This document shows positions 26,663 to 36,735 of a stretch of DNA of 64,000 nucleotides, piece after piece. Numbering within the stretch: position 1 is the first letter of the stretch; the number at the start of each line of letters is the position of its first letter. Origin of the DNA: Bog-473 sp963725895 (GTDB lineage Bacteria > Actinomycetota > Acidimicrobiia > Acidimicrobiales > RAAP-2); contig CAVSAJ010000001.1 in NCBI GenBank assembly GCA_963725895.1, positions 434,001 through 498,000 on the forward strand, read 5' to 3'. The notes under the pieces were generated by a model. The model saw only the letters and a program-made list of their open reading frames with translations, was not told where the DNA came from and ran no database searches. The position numbers and the translations under genes are program-made.

Positions 26663-27100
26663 ATGCCCGAGAGCGAACTCCCTCCCGAAGAGCAAGAGCG
26701 TCGGCGCCAGGCGATTGCGAGCCTCATGCCTCTGACACCGTTCCTCAAGTGGATGGGTGTCGTCTTCGATAGATATGAGCACGATGACGTCGTGCTCCGA
26801 GTGCCGTTCCGAGAGGAACTGACCAACGACGGCACCTTCTACCACGGAGGAGTTATCGCAACTGCTCTCGACACTGCTGGGGCCGCAGCTGCTTGGTCAA
26901 ACCATGATTTCGAGAAGGGGGCCAAAGCATCAACTGTCTCGATGTCGGTACAGTACGTGGGAGCAGCAAAGAAGTCAGACCTCCTATGTCACGCCCGCAC
27001 CATCAAGCGAGGCAAGGAACTGACCTTCACGGAGATCACTGCCACTGACGCGGATAACACCGTCGTGGCGCACGCCATGCAGACCTATCGGATTGTTTGA
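26663..27100 (+). CDS. PaaI-like hotdog-fold thioesterase
   Basis: The 145-residue protein carries the hotdog motif GTFYHGGVIATALDTAGAAAA, where the HGG and the later Asp lie in the substrate tunnel of PaaI/YbgC-type thioesterases. It continues with STVSMSVQYVGAAKKSDLLCHARTIKRGKELTF, the remaining strands of the fold. Such enzymes hydrolyse acyl-CoA thioesters, often aromatic ones. ATG 26663 (MPESELPPEEQ) is chosen as the start; an upstream GTG-type extension has no support. It is a stand-alone gene. Confidence 0.83.
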   Translation: MPESELPPEEQERRRQAIASLMPLTPFLKWMGVVFDRYEHDDVVLRVPFREELTNDGTFYHGGVIATALDTAGAAAAWSNHDFEKGAKASTVSMSVQYVGAAKKSDLLCHARTIKRGKELTFTEITATDADNTVVAHAMQTYRIV

Positions 27101-27212
27101 TTGAGTCGTTCCATCGGCTTTGGTCACGAACGCCTGATCCGATGACCCAGGGTAAATGTTCCCGACCGCCGGCTCTGTACGCCATATTCGGGAACCGGCA
27201 GAATGGACCACC

Positions 27213-27524
27213 ATGGAATGGGTCCCGCCGAAGCCGCGACTGCAATGTGGCGGTGTAGCTCTTCGTCCGTTCCGGGCGAGCGATGCTGTCGCGGTCGCCT
27301 CAGCATGTCGGGACCCGGACATCCTCCGCTTCACCTTCATGAAGGATGGCCTCACTGAGGCAGAGGCTGGCGAGTGGATTGACACCGGCAACGAGCGGTG
27401 GCCTATCGGCCATCCTCGTTTCGCCGTCGTCAACGCACACGACGATCATCTCCTGGGGCAGGTGGGACTGAACTTCAATCCTCGACACGTGAGCGCCGAG
27501 GCGCACTACTGGGTTGATGCCTAG
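27213..27524 (+). pseudogene. Truncated GNAT N-acetyltransferase
   Basis: The start MEWVPPKPRLQ, VALRPFRASDAVAVASACRDPDI and the strand HLLGQVGLNF are the N-terminal half of a RimJ-like GNAT acetyltransferase. The protein stops at YWVDA, where the acetyl-CoA-binding R/Q-x-x-G-x-G/A motif should begin, and no continuation is found in the other frames. It is therefore a 3'-truncated remnant that should lack cofactor binding. Confidence 0.7.
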
Positions 27525-27721
27525 CTAAGTCGTTCCAGGTCGGGAATATGGCTGTCTTAACAGCATCCCAGGCTACGCATCACACAAACGCCTCGGGCGC
27601 GGCATCAATACCTCGCAGGTCGGCTATCTTCCTCACCGACGCGAGCCAGCGTCCGAATTGAATCACCTCTAGCCCGATCGGGTTTGGGAGCCCACGTTCT
27701 TTTAGAAGGACCTGTGTGTTA

Positions 27722-28959
27722 ATGAGAAAGCTGACTCTGAATCTCGTTGTCGCGGCAAGCGTTGGCACAATGGTTGCCGCGGTCGTAGGGTCGGTATTCG
27801 TGGTGCCTGCCGCGGCGACCACGTCGCCGGCATCGAAGCCATCAACCAGCGTGCTCGTTCCCGTATCTGCGGCCAAGGAAGCGGGATTCACGAAGGTCGT
27901 CAACGCTCCCTCCACCTCAACGAACACCGGCGTCACGGGGTGCCCCTATGGAGCCCAAGAGGAATTCGCGAGCGCATCCGGAAACCTCGGGTTGGAGTCT
28001 GAGGTGCTGTACTGCGAATCAGCGGCAGACGCGGACACGCTCTTGAAGGGTCTTCGGTCCAACGGCAAGGCGCAAGCGGGTCTGAGCCCTCCGAAGAATC
28101 TCGGATCGACAGCCGTCGAGCGATTGGGGTCGGATTCGACCTACCTCATCGCCTGGCGCCGCGGCTCCGCACTTCGAGCTGAGCGGCCTGTCCACCGACC
28201 TGCCCTCGAGTTCGACGACAAGTACCACCACGGGGATCCCGGTTCCGCTTACCGCGCACGACAAGCAGGTGCTGGCAAGCGCAGCGACACAACAGAGCGC
28301 TAGATTCACGAATGTAACGGTTTCCTCGGCGACCAGCGGTTCGCCGGCCGATGCGAAGGCGCAGGCAGCCGCAAACGCAACGTCGGTCGCCGCCGGCTGT
28401 CCAAAGAATCCCGCAGCAGCGCTGCAAAAGCCGAAGTGGAGCAGCGAACCGGCCACGATCATCGATGCCGCAAAGGTCTATACCGCCACGAGTGAAGACA
28501 GATGTGGGCACATTCGTCATAGCGCTTGATGCAAAGGATGCACCCCAAACAGTCAACAACTTCGTCTTTCTGGTCCAGCACCGTTTCTTCGACTGCGTGA
28601 TCTTCCATCGGGTCATCCCGGGGTTCATGGACCAGACGGGGGACCCTACCGGGACGGGGAGCGGCGGCCCGGGGTACACCATCCCCGACGAGCTGCCCGC
28701 GAAGGCATCGAATCCTGCCGACCAGTACCCGCTCGGATCCGTGGCCATGGCAAACACCGGCCAACCGCATAGCGGCGGCAGCCAGTGGTTCATCGTCGCC
28801 GGCGCGGAGGGCGAATCGCTACCGAACTCGTACTCCCTGTTCGGTCATGTCACTTCGGGGATGAGCGTTGTCGAAAAGATCAATGCGCAAGGAAGCGCCT
28901 CTGGAGTCCCTCCCGACGTCACTCATCGGATTCTGAAGGTCACTATCACCTCGTCCTAA
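27722..28959 (+). CDS. Secreted cyclophilin-type peptidyl-prolyl isomerase with novel N-terminal region, two frameshifts
   Basis: ATG 27722 begins a signal peptide (LNLVVAASVGTMVAAVVGSVFVV). A region of about 200 residues of unknown fold follows, with a repeated Cys pattern. The C-terminal 160 residues are a cyclophilin PPIase: TFVIALDAKDAPQTVNNFVF, VIFHRVIPGFMDQTGDPTG, GGSQWFIV and LFGHVTSGMSVVEKI. Cyclophilins catalyse cis-trans isomerisation of prolyl bonds; this one would act outside the membrane. The frame shifts near 28165-28172 and 28488-28496. Deleting one base at each restores GSHFELSGL and TATVKTDVG, so these are probably consensus insertions. Confidence 0.75.
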
Positions 28960-29049
28960 CGGTCGGTATGCCCTGCCGGGAGTCGTCAGGATTAACTCAG
29001 TCCCGATAGCCCAGCTGTAGCGTTGTGCAATGTACGGGGGAGGGTCGTA

Positions 29050-30778
29050 GTGATCGTTTGCAACGATCCGGCCCCGAAGGTGCTGCGAAGACTGCAACCT
29101 TGGCAAAGCGCTTTTCGAGCGCTGCCGAACGTCGTTCTTCTGGTGGCGCTCACCGTTATCAGTACATCGAACGCTGCCCTCGCCTATGGGAGTACCGCTG
29201 GGGCGACCACCGCGGGTAACACCGCCACTGAGGTTTCCACCCCGCTTAGTTCGGTCATTCTCCCTGTCCGTCCCTGTGGCGACCTCACTTCGGTGCGGCA
29301 CCTCCTCTCGCCAACACGAGTGCCGGTTCAGATCCTCTCGGCAAGACTGTCCGTCTTCACCGGCGCCGAGTATTGCCATGTGATAGGGGCGATTGGCGCA
29401 GATTTCTACTTCGACCTTCGCCTACCCCGATCTACCTATCGCGGCCAGTACGTACAGGAAGGGTGCGGCGGTTTCTGCGGGATCCTGTCCCCTCAAGTGC
29501 CGTTGGTAGCCGACGACTGCCCAGCCGTGACCGGGAACACCTTGGCGCTCGCCGTCGACAACGAGGGGCATGAGACAACATCGAATGCCGACGCTCGCTG
29601 GGCGGCCAACGACGCCAAGAGCCGTATCATCTTCGGCTCGACGTCGGAGCACCAGCTGGCCCTCGTGGGCAAGGCGCTCATCGCCGACTACTACGGCCGC
29701 GGTCCCACCTACTCGTACTTTGACGGTTGCTCCGATGGCGGGCGAGAGGCGCTCATCGAGGCCCAGCGCTATCCGCACGACTTCAACGGGATCCTGGCTG
29801 GGGCACCGGCCAACCTCGAGTCGGAGCTGAACGGCATATTCGAGAACTGGCTGATCCGGGTCAACACCGGACCCCGAGGTCGGGAGATCCTCACTTCGGA
29901 GAAGCTCCCGGCGCTCCACGCAGCGGTGGTACAGGCGTGTGGCCAGGGGCAGGGATACGTCCTCGATCCTCGGACCTGCAATTTCTCCCCGTCCAGTACC
30001 GAGTGCCACCGCCGGGTCACCGATGCCTGTCTGACGGCCGCTCAGGTTCGGGTCGTGACCTCGCTGTACCGCGGTCCCACCGACGCCGCCGGCCAGTCCC
30101 TGTACCCGGGCGGCGAGCCCTTCGGATCGGAACTGGCCTGGTCGGGTTGGTTCGTCGCACCATCCGACGATCGGGACTGGCCCCGGAACATGCCGTCCTA
30201 CCAGTTCGCCACCAACTATCTGCGCTTCATGGCGTACTCGACGGATCCATCGAACTCGTTCAACCTGTCACAGTTCCACTTCACCTTGTCGGCCTATCGG
30301 CAGTTCGAGCGCGCTCTCCGAGACCTACGACGCCACCGATCCCGAGCTGGCCTCGTTCGCTGCGGACGGGGGAAGGTTGATCATCTACCAGGGGTGGGCC
30401 GACGAGGTGATTCCGCCGTTCGGCACTGTGGCCTACTACGGAGCGGTGGCCGACGCCGCCGGAGGTTACTCGGCAAGCCAGACGTTCTCTCGCCTCTACA
30501 TGATCCCGGGGCAGTACCACTGCTTGGACGGAGGTGATCCGGCGCTCGCCGGCGCCAATCTCCTCACACCGCTAATCGACTGGGTCCAGAACGGCAAACC
30601 GCCGGGAACTTTTTCGTTCAAGCTGGCATCTACGAAGGGCCCCCAGAACGAGACGGCGGGTGGCGGGTCGCTGTCGGTGGCGCCGCTCGATCCACTGGCG
30701 TCCCTGCCCCTCGCCTCGAATGGCCTCAACGCCAGTTATAACTGGGTCGGATCGTTCGGCTCAAACGAGCCCGGTTGA
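29050..30778 (+). CDS. Tannase / feruloyl esterase family protein, secreted, one frameshift
   Basis: A signal-anchor peptide is seen near the N-terminus (NVVLLVALTVISTSNAALA). The protein has the tannase-family nucleophile motif FDGCSDGGREAL, the acid in YQGWADEVIPPF and the base in PGQYHCLDGGDP. Paired cysteines (GCGGFCGI and YVLDPRTCNFSP) match disulfides of the family. It probably hydrolyses plant-type phenolic esters outside the cell. Near 30310 the frame changes; dropping one base gives FEALSETYDATDPELASF, so a consensus insertion is likely. The start is GTG 29050; a TTG at 29023 is also possible. Confidence 0.8.
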
Positions 30779-31152
30779 GCGGCGCTTCGGGCACTCAACG
30801 CCGATCCACGATCCGGTGACCTTGAGCGGGCCCCGCGCTCCCGTGCTGACTGCCCCCAAATGTTCATCGAGGACGCTGTCTCAGGGTGGCCCCGAACGCC
30901 GGGCTGCGGTCATTCGGCGAATCCTGCATGTTGCTCACGGCCAGGTGTACCGTCAGAGTCATGCCCGGCGCCCCGATGCAGAGTCGATGGGAACGATTCA
31001 AGCTGTGGCTGGCTAAGCGTATTTCCAACCGAAAGTATTGACGCTGGTTCTAGATGCCCCTGTTCGCCTGTGTCCGGATAGCAGGCGGCGTTCTAGGGAG
31101 GGAGTAGCTAGTCTGCGGTCGTCAATCGCAACAGTTGATCCGAGGATTACGC
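30779..31152. other. Gene-free stretch with one tiny possible ORF
   Basis: No clear gene is present. At 30961-31041 a 26-codon frame encodes a small basic, amphipathic peptide (MPGAPMQSRWERFKLWLAKR plus ISNRKY). It has no ribosome-binding site I can support and may be chance. Confidence 0.35.
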
Positions 31153-31479
31153 ATGTCCATCATCTGCGAAGTACACGACCTCGACGTCAGGGCAGCGAAG
31201 ACCTCCTTGCGGCTCGCCGGCTACGTGTTGGAGCCAGAGACAGCGAAATTGCTCGACAACATGATCACCGAAGGGTCGCTTCGCTTGAAAAGGCTGACAT
31301 TCGGATCCCGGCGCAGAAGAGTCAATAGGAGACGACGGCGTGACGCCCGGCGTGCCCTCACTGCGATCCTGCAGGCCTGGGCGGACGCACAGTCAGAGAC
31401 CAGCACACGAAAGGCCATCGGACTCGACACGGCTCAGCGAGTCCTGAGTGAGATCACCCCAATGCCACCTTGGTGTTGA
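31153..31479 (+). CDS. Hypothetical protein with Arg-rich linker
   Basis: I do not recognise this 108-residue protein. It opens with MSIICEVHDLDVRAAKTSLR and a helix ending LLDNMITEGSL. A strongly basic segment (FGSRRRRVNRRRRRDARRAL) and a helical tail follow. The codon third positions are GC-rich, which supports real coding. The basic stretch suggests nucleic-acid binding. It has no operon partner. Confidence 0.4.
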   Translation: MSIICEVHDLDVRAAKTSLRLAGYVLEPETAKLLDNMITEGSLRLKRLTFGSRRRRVNRRRRRDARRALTAILQAWADAQSETSTRKAIGLDTAQRVLSEITPMPPWC

Positions 31480-31660
31480 CCAGGGCCCTCTTCGAAATAT
31501 CGACGGCACAAAAGACGGACGCAAGGTAGAGCTGCAATGCGCATCGCCGGAGTGAAGCATTCGGATGGCCTGCCCCAGTAACGCCGGGAGTGGGGGCGCA
31601 GAGTCGGGCACTGAGCAGTTCTTCTGTCGGTTCGTCGACACCCGTTCTAGGCTGCTCTAC

Positions 31661-31915
31661 GTGGCACCTTCGGACGACCACCGGCGCATCGAGCAGCGGA
31701 TCAAAGAACTCAGAGCATCGCTCGCGAAGTATGAAACGGGGACTGCGCAGCTGGATGCAGAGGCAATGGCCGACCTGACAAAAGCCGTGCATGACATCGG
31801 TGACCATCTCATGGAATTGTCGGGACGCATCGATCGGATCGAAGACACCCAGGAGGAATGGACGACCCGTGGTTGGATCCCGCCACCGGGAGGTGAATCG
31901 GACTCCGCTGTTTAA
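31661..31915 (+). CDS. Small coiled-coil protein
   Basis: From GTG 31661 the protein is about 84 residues and almost wholly helical with heptad character (RRIEQRIKELRASLAKYE and LTKAVHDIGDHLMELSGRI). It ends with a Gly/Pro-rich acidic tail. The function is unknown. A longer frame exists upstream to 31565 with little coding character. Confidence 0.45.
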   Translation: MAPSDDHRRIEQRIKELRASLAKYETGTAQLDAEAMADLTKAVHDIGDHLMELSGRIDRIEDTQEEWTTRGWIPPPGGESDSAV

Positions 31916-32058
31916 TGCGAAGTGGCATGCCGTTGTGGGCCGCCACATGCGGTGAGAACCGAGAACACAGAAGCCATTGAGTCTGCGGGTTGGCTGGAAC
32001 CGCGCATGTCGCTGGCTGAGCGCGACGTTGCCAGGGGTGTCTAAATGTCCCGGTTCGT

Positions 32059-32070
32059 CGGGACGGTGGG
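32059..32070 (+). repeat. Dispersed repeat cgggacggtggg, copy E
   Basis: This is the best-formed copy. The preceding tgtcccggttcgt allows GTCCC to pair with GGGAC (32047-32064) over an 8-nt loop. It lies between the small coiled-coil gene and the 3' end of the small membrane-protein gene. Confidence 0.6.
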
Positions 32071-32082
32071 TTAGTCGTTCTG

Positions 32083-32373
32083 CTAGTGACCGTCCTTGCC
32101 CACCGACTTCCGCGCGAAGAGCCAGTAGGCGAGCGAGTTGCCCATCTGTGCTGCGCTAGCCAATCGCCACAACCACTTCGGGCCACGAATCTGGCTTGGA
32201 TCTCGGTGCCGGATGTCTCTCCAAGTGAAGGCCGTCACGGCGATGTGCAACACAATGAGGCCAGCAAGGAGTTTCGGATCGGGCTTGCGTTGGGCCACCC
32301 ACGAAGTGTGCCACCTCAGGTCCTCCCCTTCGCCGCCGCCCTGCCCTCGTACGTCGGTGGTCGTATGCGACAA
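32083..32373 (-). CDS. Small membrane protein with PLDc_N-like features
   Basis: The 96-residue protein has two hydrophobic segments (LLAGLIVLHIAVTAFTW and the C-terminal MGNSLAYWLFARK). The motif FTWRDIRHRDPSQIRGPKWLWR is a conserved signature of small actinobacterial membrane proteins related to the phospholipase-D-nuclease N-terminal (PLDc_N) region. No enzymatic domain is attached. The role is unknown; it may be structural or a membrane anchor. The start is not certain. Confidence 0.6.
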   Translation of the reverse strand: MSHTTTDVRGQGGGEGEDLRWHTSWVAQRKPDPKLLAGLIVLHIAVTAFTWRDIRHRDPSQIRGPKWLWRLASAAQMGNSLAYWLFARKSVGKDGH

Positions 32374-32595
32374 ATACGTCGTGCTTCAGGACTTCAGGCT
32401 GAAAATCACAGCTGGGTAGTAGAGAGGAGCCTCCAATCACTCTGGCCCTCGGAAACCGAGCGCCTGCAGTGCTCCTGCTCGGATCCCCATCCGCCGGGTC
32501 GGTATGACACTTCCGCACGACTGGGCACGGGGAGAAGACGTCCTGAACAAGTGGTTGATCGGTGCTCCCATCTGGCTGCCGATAGCGTGAATCCC

Positions 32596-33337
32596 ATGCA
32601 GACGCAATCGACAGGCGATGTGAAGACCCAGGTGAGTGACGGCGTCCTCACCTTGACGATCGATCGCCCGTCGAAGCGGAATGCTCTCACCCAAGCGATG
32701 TACACCACATTGGCTGACGGTCTTCAGCGCGGCAGACGAGGACGAGGGAATCGGAGCGGTGGTAATAACGGGCGTCGGCGATGTGTTCACCGCCGGGAAC
32801 GACCTCGTTGACTTCGCGTCAGGTGAGAACCTCGACGAGGTTGCTCGCTTCCTCTTCACCATCTCGTCGGTCCGTGTTCCGATCGTGGCGGCTGTGAACG
32901 GTCTGGCCGTGGGCGTGGGACTGACGCTCCTCTTGCACTGCGATCTTGTCTACGTCGAACCGACTGCGAAGCTGTGGGCGCCATTCGTCGAACTGGGCCT
33001 CGTCCCCGAGGCCGCTTCGAGCTTGCTGTTGGGCAAGGTGGTCGGAGAACGCCGGGCGTCGGAGCTCATCTTGAGTGGTCGGCACATCGACGGGCGAGAG
33101 GCTGCTGAATGGGGATTAGCGAATGCCGCGGTCACGCCCGCACTCGAGGTCGCCCTCAAAGCGGCTCACGGCCTTGCCGCTCAGCCGGCGAAAGCGCTAC
33201 GGGCAACCAAGGCCCTCTTGCGCTCGGACGAGCAGACGGTCCAGGGTCGCATGACAGAGGAAATGACAGCCTTTCGTGAGGCTCTCGCTGGACCGGAGTT
33301 TGCCCGGATTGTCCGGGTCCGCCTTGAGTCAAAGTGA
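32596..33337 (+). CDS. Enoyl-CoA hydratase/isomerase family protein, one frameshift
   Basis: A crotonase-fold protein. The N-terminus VSDGVLTLTIDRPSKRNAL is in one frame and the rest (AADEDEGIGAVVITGVGDVF onward) in another. Dropping one base near 32731 joins them. The oxyanion-hole segments are GDVFTAGNDL and VNGLAVGVGLTLLLHCDL. The family general-base positions are at PFVELGLVPEA. It would act on acyl-CoA esters, such as in fatty-acid or aromatic beta-oxidation. The frameshift is probably a consensus insertion. It is the last gene before the tRNA. Confidence 0.83.
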
Positions 33338-33668
33338 GCACGCAGCTCCTGGCCTCAGGGTAACCCCATACGACGGATCGGTGAGCCATGTCGAGCCGGG
33401 CTTGGCTGCTAAATCGAACGGTTGTTATGGCTGCAGCCTCATCCCCCAGATAGGGTCGGGTCAAGAGAGTGCTCTCGTTGGTGACCGGGTAATGCGTCGA
33501 GCGGCGTCCTGCACGCAGACGCGCGCCACGAAGGCGCCGGGCTCAACGTCGGGTGAGAAGCCCGCCAGAGGCTCTGGCGTTGCACGTTTGGTTGCAGTCA
33601 GCCTCTTCGCCTGTTGCGCTAGGCTTGCCCTCCGCCGTTCACCCATTCTGAACTGGTGTAACGGCACA
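33338..33668. other. Intergenic stretch upstream of tRNA-Pro
   Basis: No supported gene. The final 100 bases presumably contain the tRNA promoter; I cannot confidently assign -35 and -10 boxes. Confidence 0.5.
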
Positions 33669-33743
33669 CGGGCTGTGGCGCAGCTTGGTTAGCGCGCTTG
33701 ACTGGGGGTCAAGAGGTCCCGGGTTCAAATCCCGGCAGCCCGA
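33669..33743 (+). tRNA. tRNA-Pro (GGG anticodon)
   Basis: A 75-nt cloverleaf. The acceptor stem is cgggctg with cagcccg, and the D-arm gcgcagcttggttagcgc. The anticodon stem cttga pairs with tcaag around the loop ctggggg, giving anticodon GGG. The T-arm is ccggg-ttcaaat-cccgg and the discriminator A. CCA is not encoded. Its 5' half has a degraded partial copy at 17173-17210. Confidence 0.96.
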
Positions 33744-33969
33744 CTCAAAGCGTGCGGCCCAGGGAAGTCTGAACGCGAAACGACCCCGCCTCCTGGGGAG
33801 TCAGAGGTCCGGGGCCATCTCGCCGCCATTCGCCTAAGCGCACCGCCACGCCAATCATGCGCCGTGACGAGCGAGCCGTCTGTCGCGCGGCCGACGCGGC
33901 GAGTGTGTCCGAGAACACACTGAGTCAGGACTGACGCGACGCGACCCAGACGTGGAACTGAGCAGCGGT

Positions 33970-34967
33970 TCAGGTGGGATTCGGCAGGAAAGAAATGTCG
34001 ACGCTTCCTACCTTGCCACCCTCGTCGCTGAAGCTCAGTGTGCAAGAGATGCCGATTGACTGCTGGGCTGGTGTGGGGGGGCACGGATAAGCCTGGGCGT
34101 CTGTCTCCGCATTGCCGCCGCTGCTGTCGGTGGGACAGACCGAGATCAGATAGCCGGCCCCGCAGGGCGGCCCAGGGGTCGGAGATAGGGTCGTAAAGGT
34201 GAGACCGAGGGGCAGGTCACCGATCGAAGTGGTGGACTTCGCGTTGGCAAGGGAGATGCCGCTACACGAGACCGGGACTCTCTCGTTAACGGGTGCGGGC
34301 AGGCTCACTGTCGGCTGACTCGGGTCATCGCTGCACTCCATGGCCACGCCCAGTGAGTTGTCGTCATAGCCCGAACCGGTCAGTGTCACGACGGTGCCCC
34401 CGTTGAGGCAGGTGCCTGGCGTAGCCGTCATGCTGGGCGGACCGACAGTCGTCACCGCCTGCGGGATACAGCCGGTGGACTCGATGCCAACATTGGGCGA
34501 TTGCGCAAGCGGTTCCGTTGGCAGCTTGGCTGCGTCGCCGCGGCTCTTGCCAAGAAGGTGGCAGTCCCCGGAATCGACGGGGCCGTTGCATTCGCATAGG
34601 TGACCTGTAGAGAACACGTCTTACACATGGTCAGGTCATTCACCACGATGTGCTGATTGACAACGCTCAGGATTCCGCTATTGGTTGTCACATAGCCAGG
34701 GTCCGATGGAAGTGTCGCCTCAGGATTCGTCCAGCCCGTCGGAATGATCACCTTCACCTTTCCGTCTACGAGCCGATGGGTGCCGGGAACGTAGGTGAAG
34801 ATAAGCGTGTTGCTCGTCGACCCCGCAACCACGACCGTGGGAGCCACCGTCATTGTCCCGGGACCGTTGACTGCCGCAGACACAGTGCTCCCGCTCACCA
34901 GCATCAACCCGGTTCCGATCAGCAGTATCAGGGCCGTTCCCCTCATTCCCACCAAACCTCGGCGCAT
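33970..34967 (-). CDS. Secreted protein with Ig-like beta domains, one frameshift
   Basis: The start MRRGLVGMRGTALILLIGTG begins a signal peptide (cleavage near SGSTVSAA). The mature part is beta-rich: TMTVAPTVVVAGSTSNTLIF and CKTCSLQVTYANATAPSIPG in the first half. The second half is a neocarzinostatin-like segment (CLNGGTVVTLTGSGYDDNSL, then GVAMECSDDPSQP). Near 34545 the frame changes; dropping one base gives TFLASRGDAAKLPT, so it is probably a consensus insertion. The function is unknown; it is possibly an adhesion or surface protein. Confidence 0.65.
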
Positions 34968-35206
34968 GGCAGTAGATCCCTTCGCTCGCGGGTTGCTGAA
35001 CGTACCTGGGCGGGGTGGATATGTCTTGGCCGGCAGTGCCGGAGTTCGGCGATGATTCCACGCGATTACGCCAACCGGGGCCTGACGTCGCCCAACCCGG
35101 TGCCGTCGCCGGCTGCCGCGGCGGCGTGAACAGAAGTCGCCCGGGGTGGAGAGGGCCCCAGCACCTACGGCCGTGAACGAACGTAGGGCGCACGTATCGT
35201 GGCCTT

Positions 35207-35440
35207 GTGCTGACTATCTACGGCGTCACTGTCTTGACCTTCATGATGGTGATGTACGCGCTGGAGCGGCGCGACCACCGATTCATTCTGGCCTTTGCCC
35301 TCGGATGCGCCCTGTCGAGCAGTTACGGGTTCTTGAGTGGGGCGTGGCCCTTCGGAGTTATCGAGGCCATTTGGTGCGTGATCGCCGTCTACCGGTTTCG
35401 TTCGGGGTCGTCAGCACCGGCAGGGCCTCACGCCGCGTAG
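35207..35440 (+). CDS. Small membrane protein, 77 aa
   Basis: GTG 35207 begins a protein with three hydrophobic segments (YGVTVLTFMMVMYALE, FILAFALGCALSSSYGFL, WPFGVIEAIWCVIAVYRF). The pattern 'W.fgviEaiWc.ia' resembles small membrane proteins I know from several actinobacteria, without known function. The last residues are variable (GSSAPAGPHAA). Confidence 0.55.
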   Translation: MLTIYGVTVLTFMMVMYALERRDHRFILAFALGCALSSSYGFLSGAWPFGVIEAIWCVIAVYRFRSGSSAPAGPHAA

Positions 35441-35947
35441 TTCGGGAGTTCCCCCCGAACCATCGCCCAGCAGCCGCTCACTTCGGCCATGAAGCCGGAG
35501 CGCGGCCGCCGGGGCGCGGTGACAACTGAGCCAGTGACTGAGATCGGAGCCGGCTCCGAGCTGACGATCCTCACCTTGAGCGTGGCCGTGGAGTCGGCGA
35601 CAGGCATACCGAACCAAACCACCCCACCATGGCCCGCCGCTGCAACACGGGTCACGATGGGGGTGCTGCCCGATGGGTTCAACCAGTATGGGGCGCAGGC
35701 TCTCGCCTCGACAGCCTCAATTCAGGGGGGTCTTGGGACGACGGGTGCACGTCTTTCGCACTGAGCGAGCACGGAGCCTGGCCGCCGCTGCCGGTCATCC
35801 TCCGAGACGAAATGCAGCCCCCGGGTGCGCTACGAGAAACCCCGGGGCCGTCGCTCGTGTGGTCCGGCCTTTTGGGGAACGGGGAATCCGGACCACAGAA
35901 TTCTTACCCACCGGGCTCGCACATAAAACGATCCCTGCCATCTGGGA
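35441..35947. other. Stretch without a confident gene; possible minus-strand secreted-protein fragment
   Basis: A minus-strand frame at 35428-35682 reads NPSGSTPIVTRVAAAGHGG and VRIVSSEPAPISVTGSVVT, a beta-rich sequence that could be the end of a secreted protein, but it has no standard start and an upstream stop. Nothing else is supported. Confidence 0.35.
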
Positions 35948-36136
35948 TCAGTCGGGCCACCACTCCAGGGGAGCAACGAGGCCGGCGCTACCCCTCATCC
36001 AGAGTTCGGTCCGATGGTCCTTGCACGTCCACAACGGCCCGACTCGGCCCTCGGCGTCGACGCCTGTGGCGTTGTGCACGAGGGTCAGCTCCCGGTCGCA
36101 CCCTTCCTTGGAACAGGTCCCGATCTGATCAGTCAT
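35948..36136 (-). CDS. Small putative zinc-binding protein, 62 aa
   Basis: From ATG 36136 (preceded by aaggaa) the chain reads MTDQIGTCSKEGCDRELTLV and ends with WTCKDHRTELWMRG before the terminal LEWWPD. The spacing C-x4-C ... C-x2-H is a plausible zinc site. The sequence is compact and the frame has good codon use. The role is unknown. Confidence 0.5.
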   Translation of the reverse strand: MTDQIGTCSKEGCDRELTLVHNATGVDAEGRVGPLWTCKDHRTELWMRGSAGLVAPLEWWPD

Positions 36137-36432
36137 TTCCTTGCGTCCACTCTGCCACTCAGACACATGAGTTGCTTGCGTGCACATTCTGCGCGCACGG
36201 GGTCTCCGAGAGAAAGCCGGTGAGGAGGCCTGGGGCGAGCAGGCACGAAAGAACGACTCCCGGGTGAGGGCGAGCCGCCGCCGCGGCCGATCCCCCCGAG
36301 CCAGGCAACCACCAACAGTTCGCGGAACCGTCGCGTGCCAACTGGACCTCTGCAGCACCCTGGCGGCGCGTCCCAAGCCGTGAGTAACGTCCACCTGCTC
36401 AAGAAGGCCTGGCTAGTGGGAGTCGTCGGCGG

Positions 36433-36630
36433 GTGCGAAAGGTTCATCACCCCAAGCTTGTGCAACGGTCTGATCGTCGGTGGATTGTCGTCTGCGAAGA
36501 CTGCGACCGGGATCGCGAATCGTCGACACCTGTCGGCATCAACACCCCTGTCGAGTCGCGAGAGGTGGCATTGCTCATGTGGGAGAACCATTGCGAGCGT
36601 CGCCGTCCCCCGGCTCGTCGGGGCGCGTAA
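36433..36630 (+). CDS. Small conserved-looking protein with Cys/His pattern, 65 aa
   Basis: GTG 36433 gives MRKVHHPKLVQRSDRRWIVV then CEDCDRDRESSTPVGINTPV and EVALLMWENHCERRR. The layout 'RRW-VVC-x2-C ... P-G-I-x(1-2)-P ... ENH' is one I associate with small actinobacterial proteins of unknown function that appear to bind zinc. A gap of about 300 bp lies upstream with no other gene. Confidence 0.5.
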   Translation: MRKVHHPKLVQRSDRRWIVVCEDCDRDRESSTPVGINTPVESREVALLMWENHCERRRPPARRGA

Positions 36631-36735
36631 TGCCGATCCTTTGTTGTGGCGAGGTTGTCGCGTTCGGGTCCGAACGGCCCTATGAGGTCCCCAACACAGT
36701 CGCCACAATCGCTGAGAGAACGCGCAGGTCCGACG

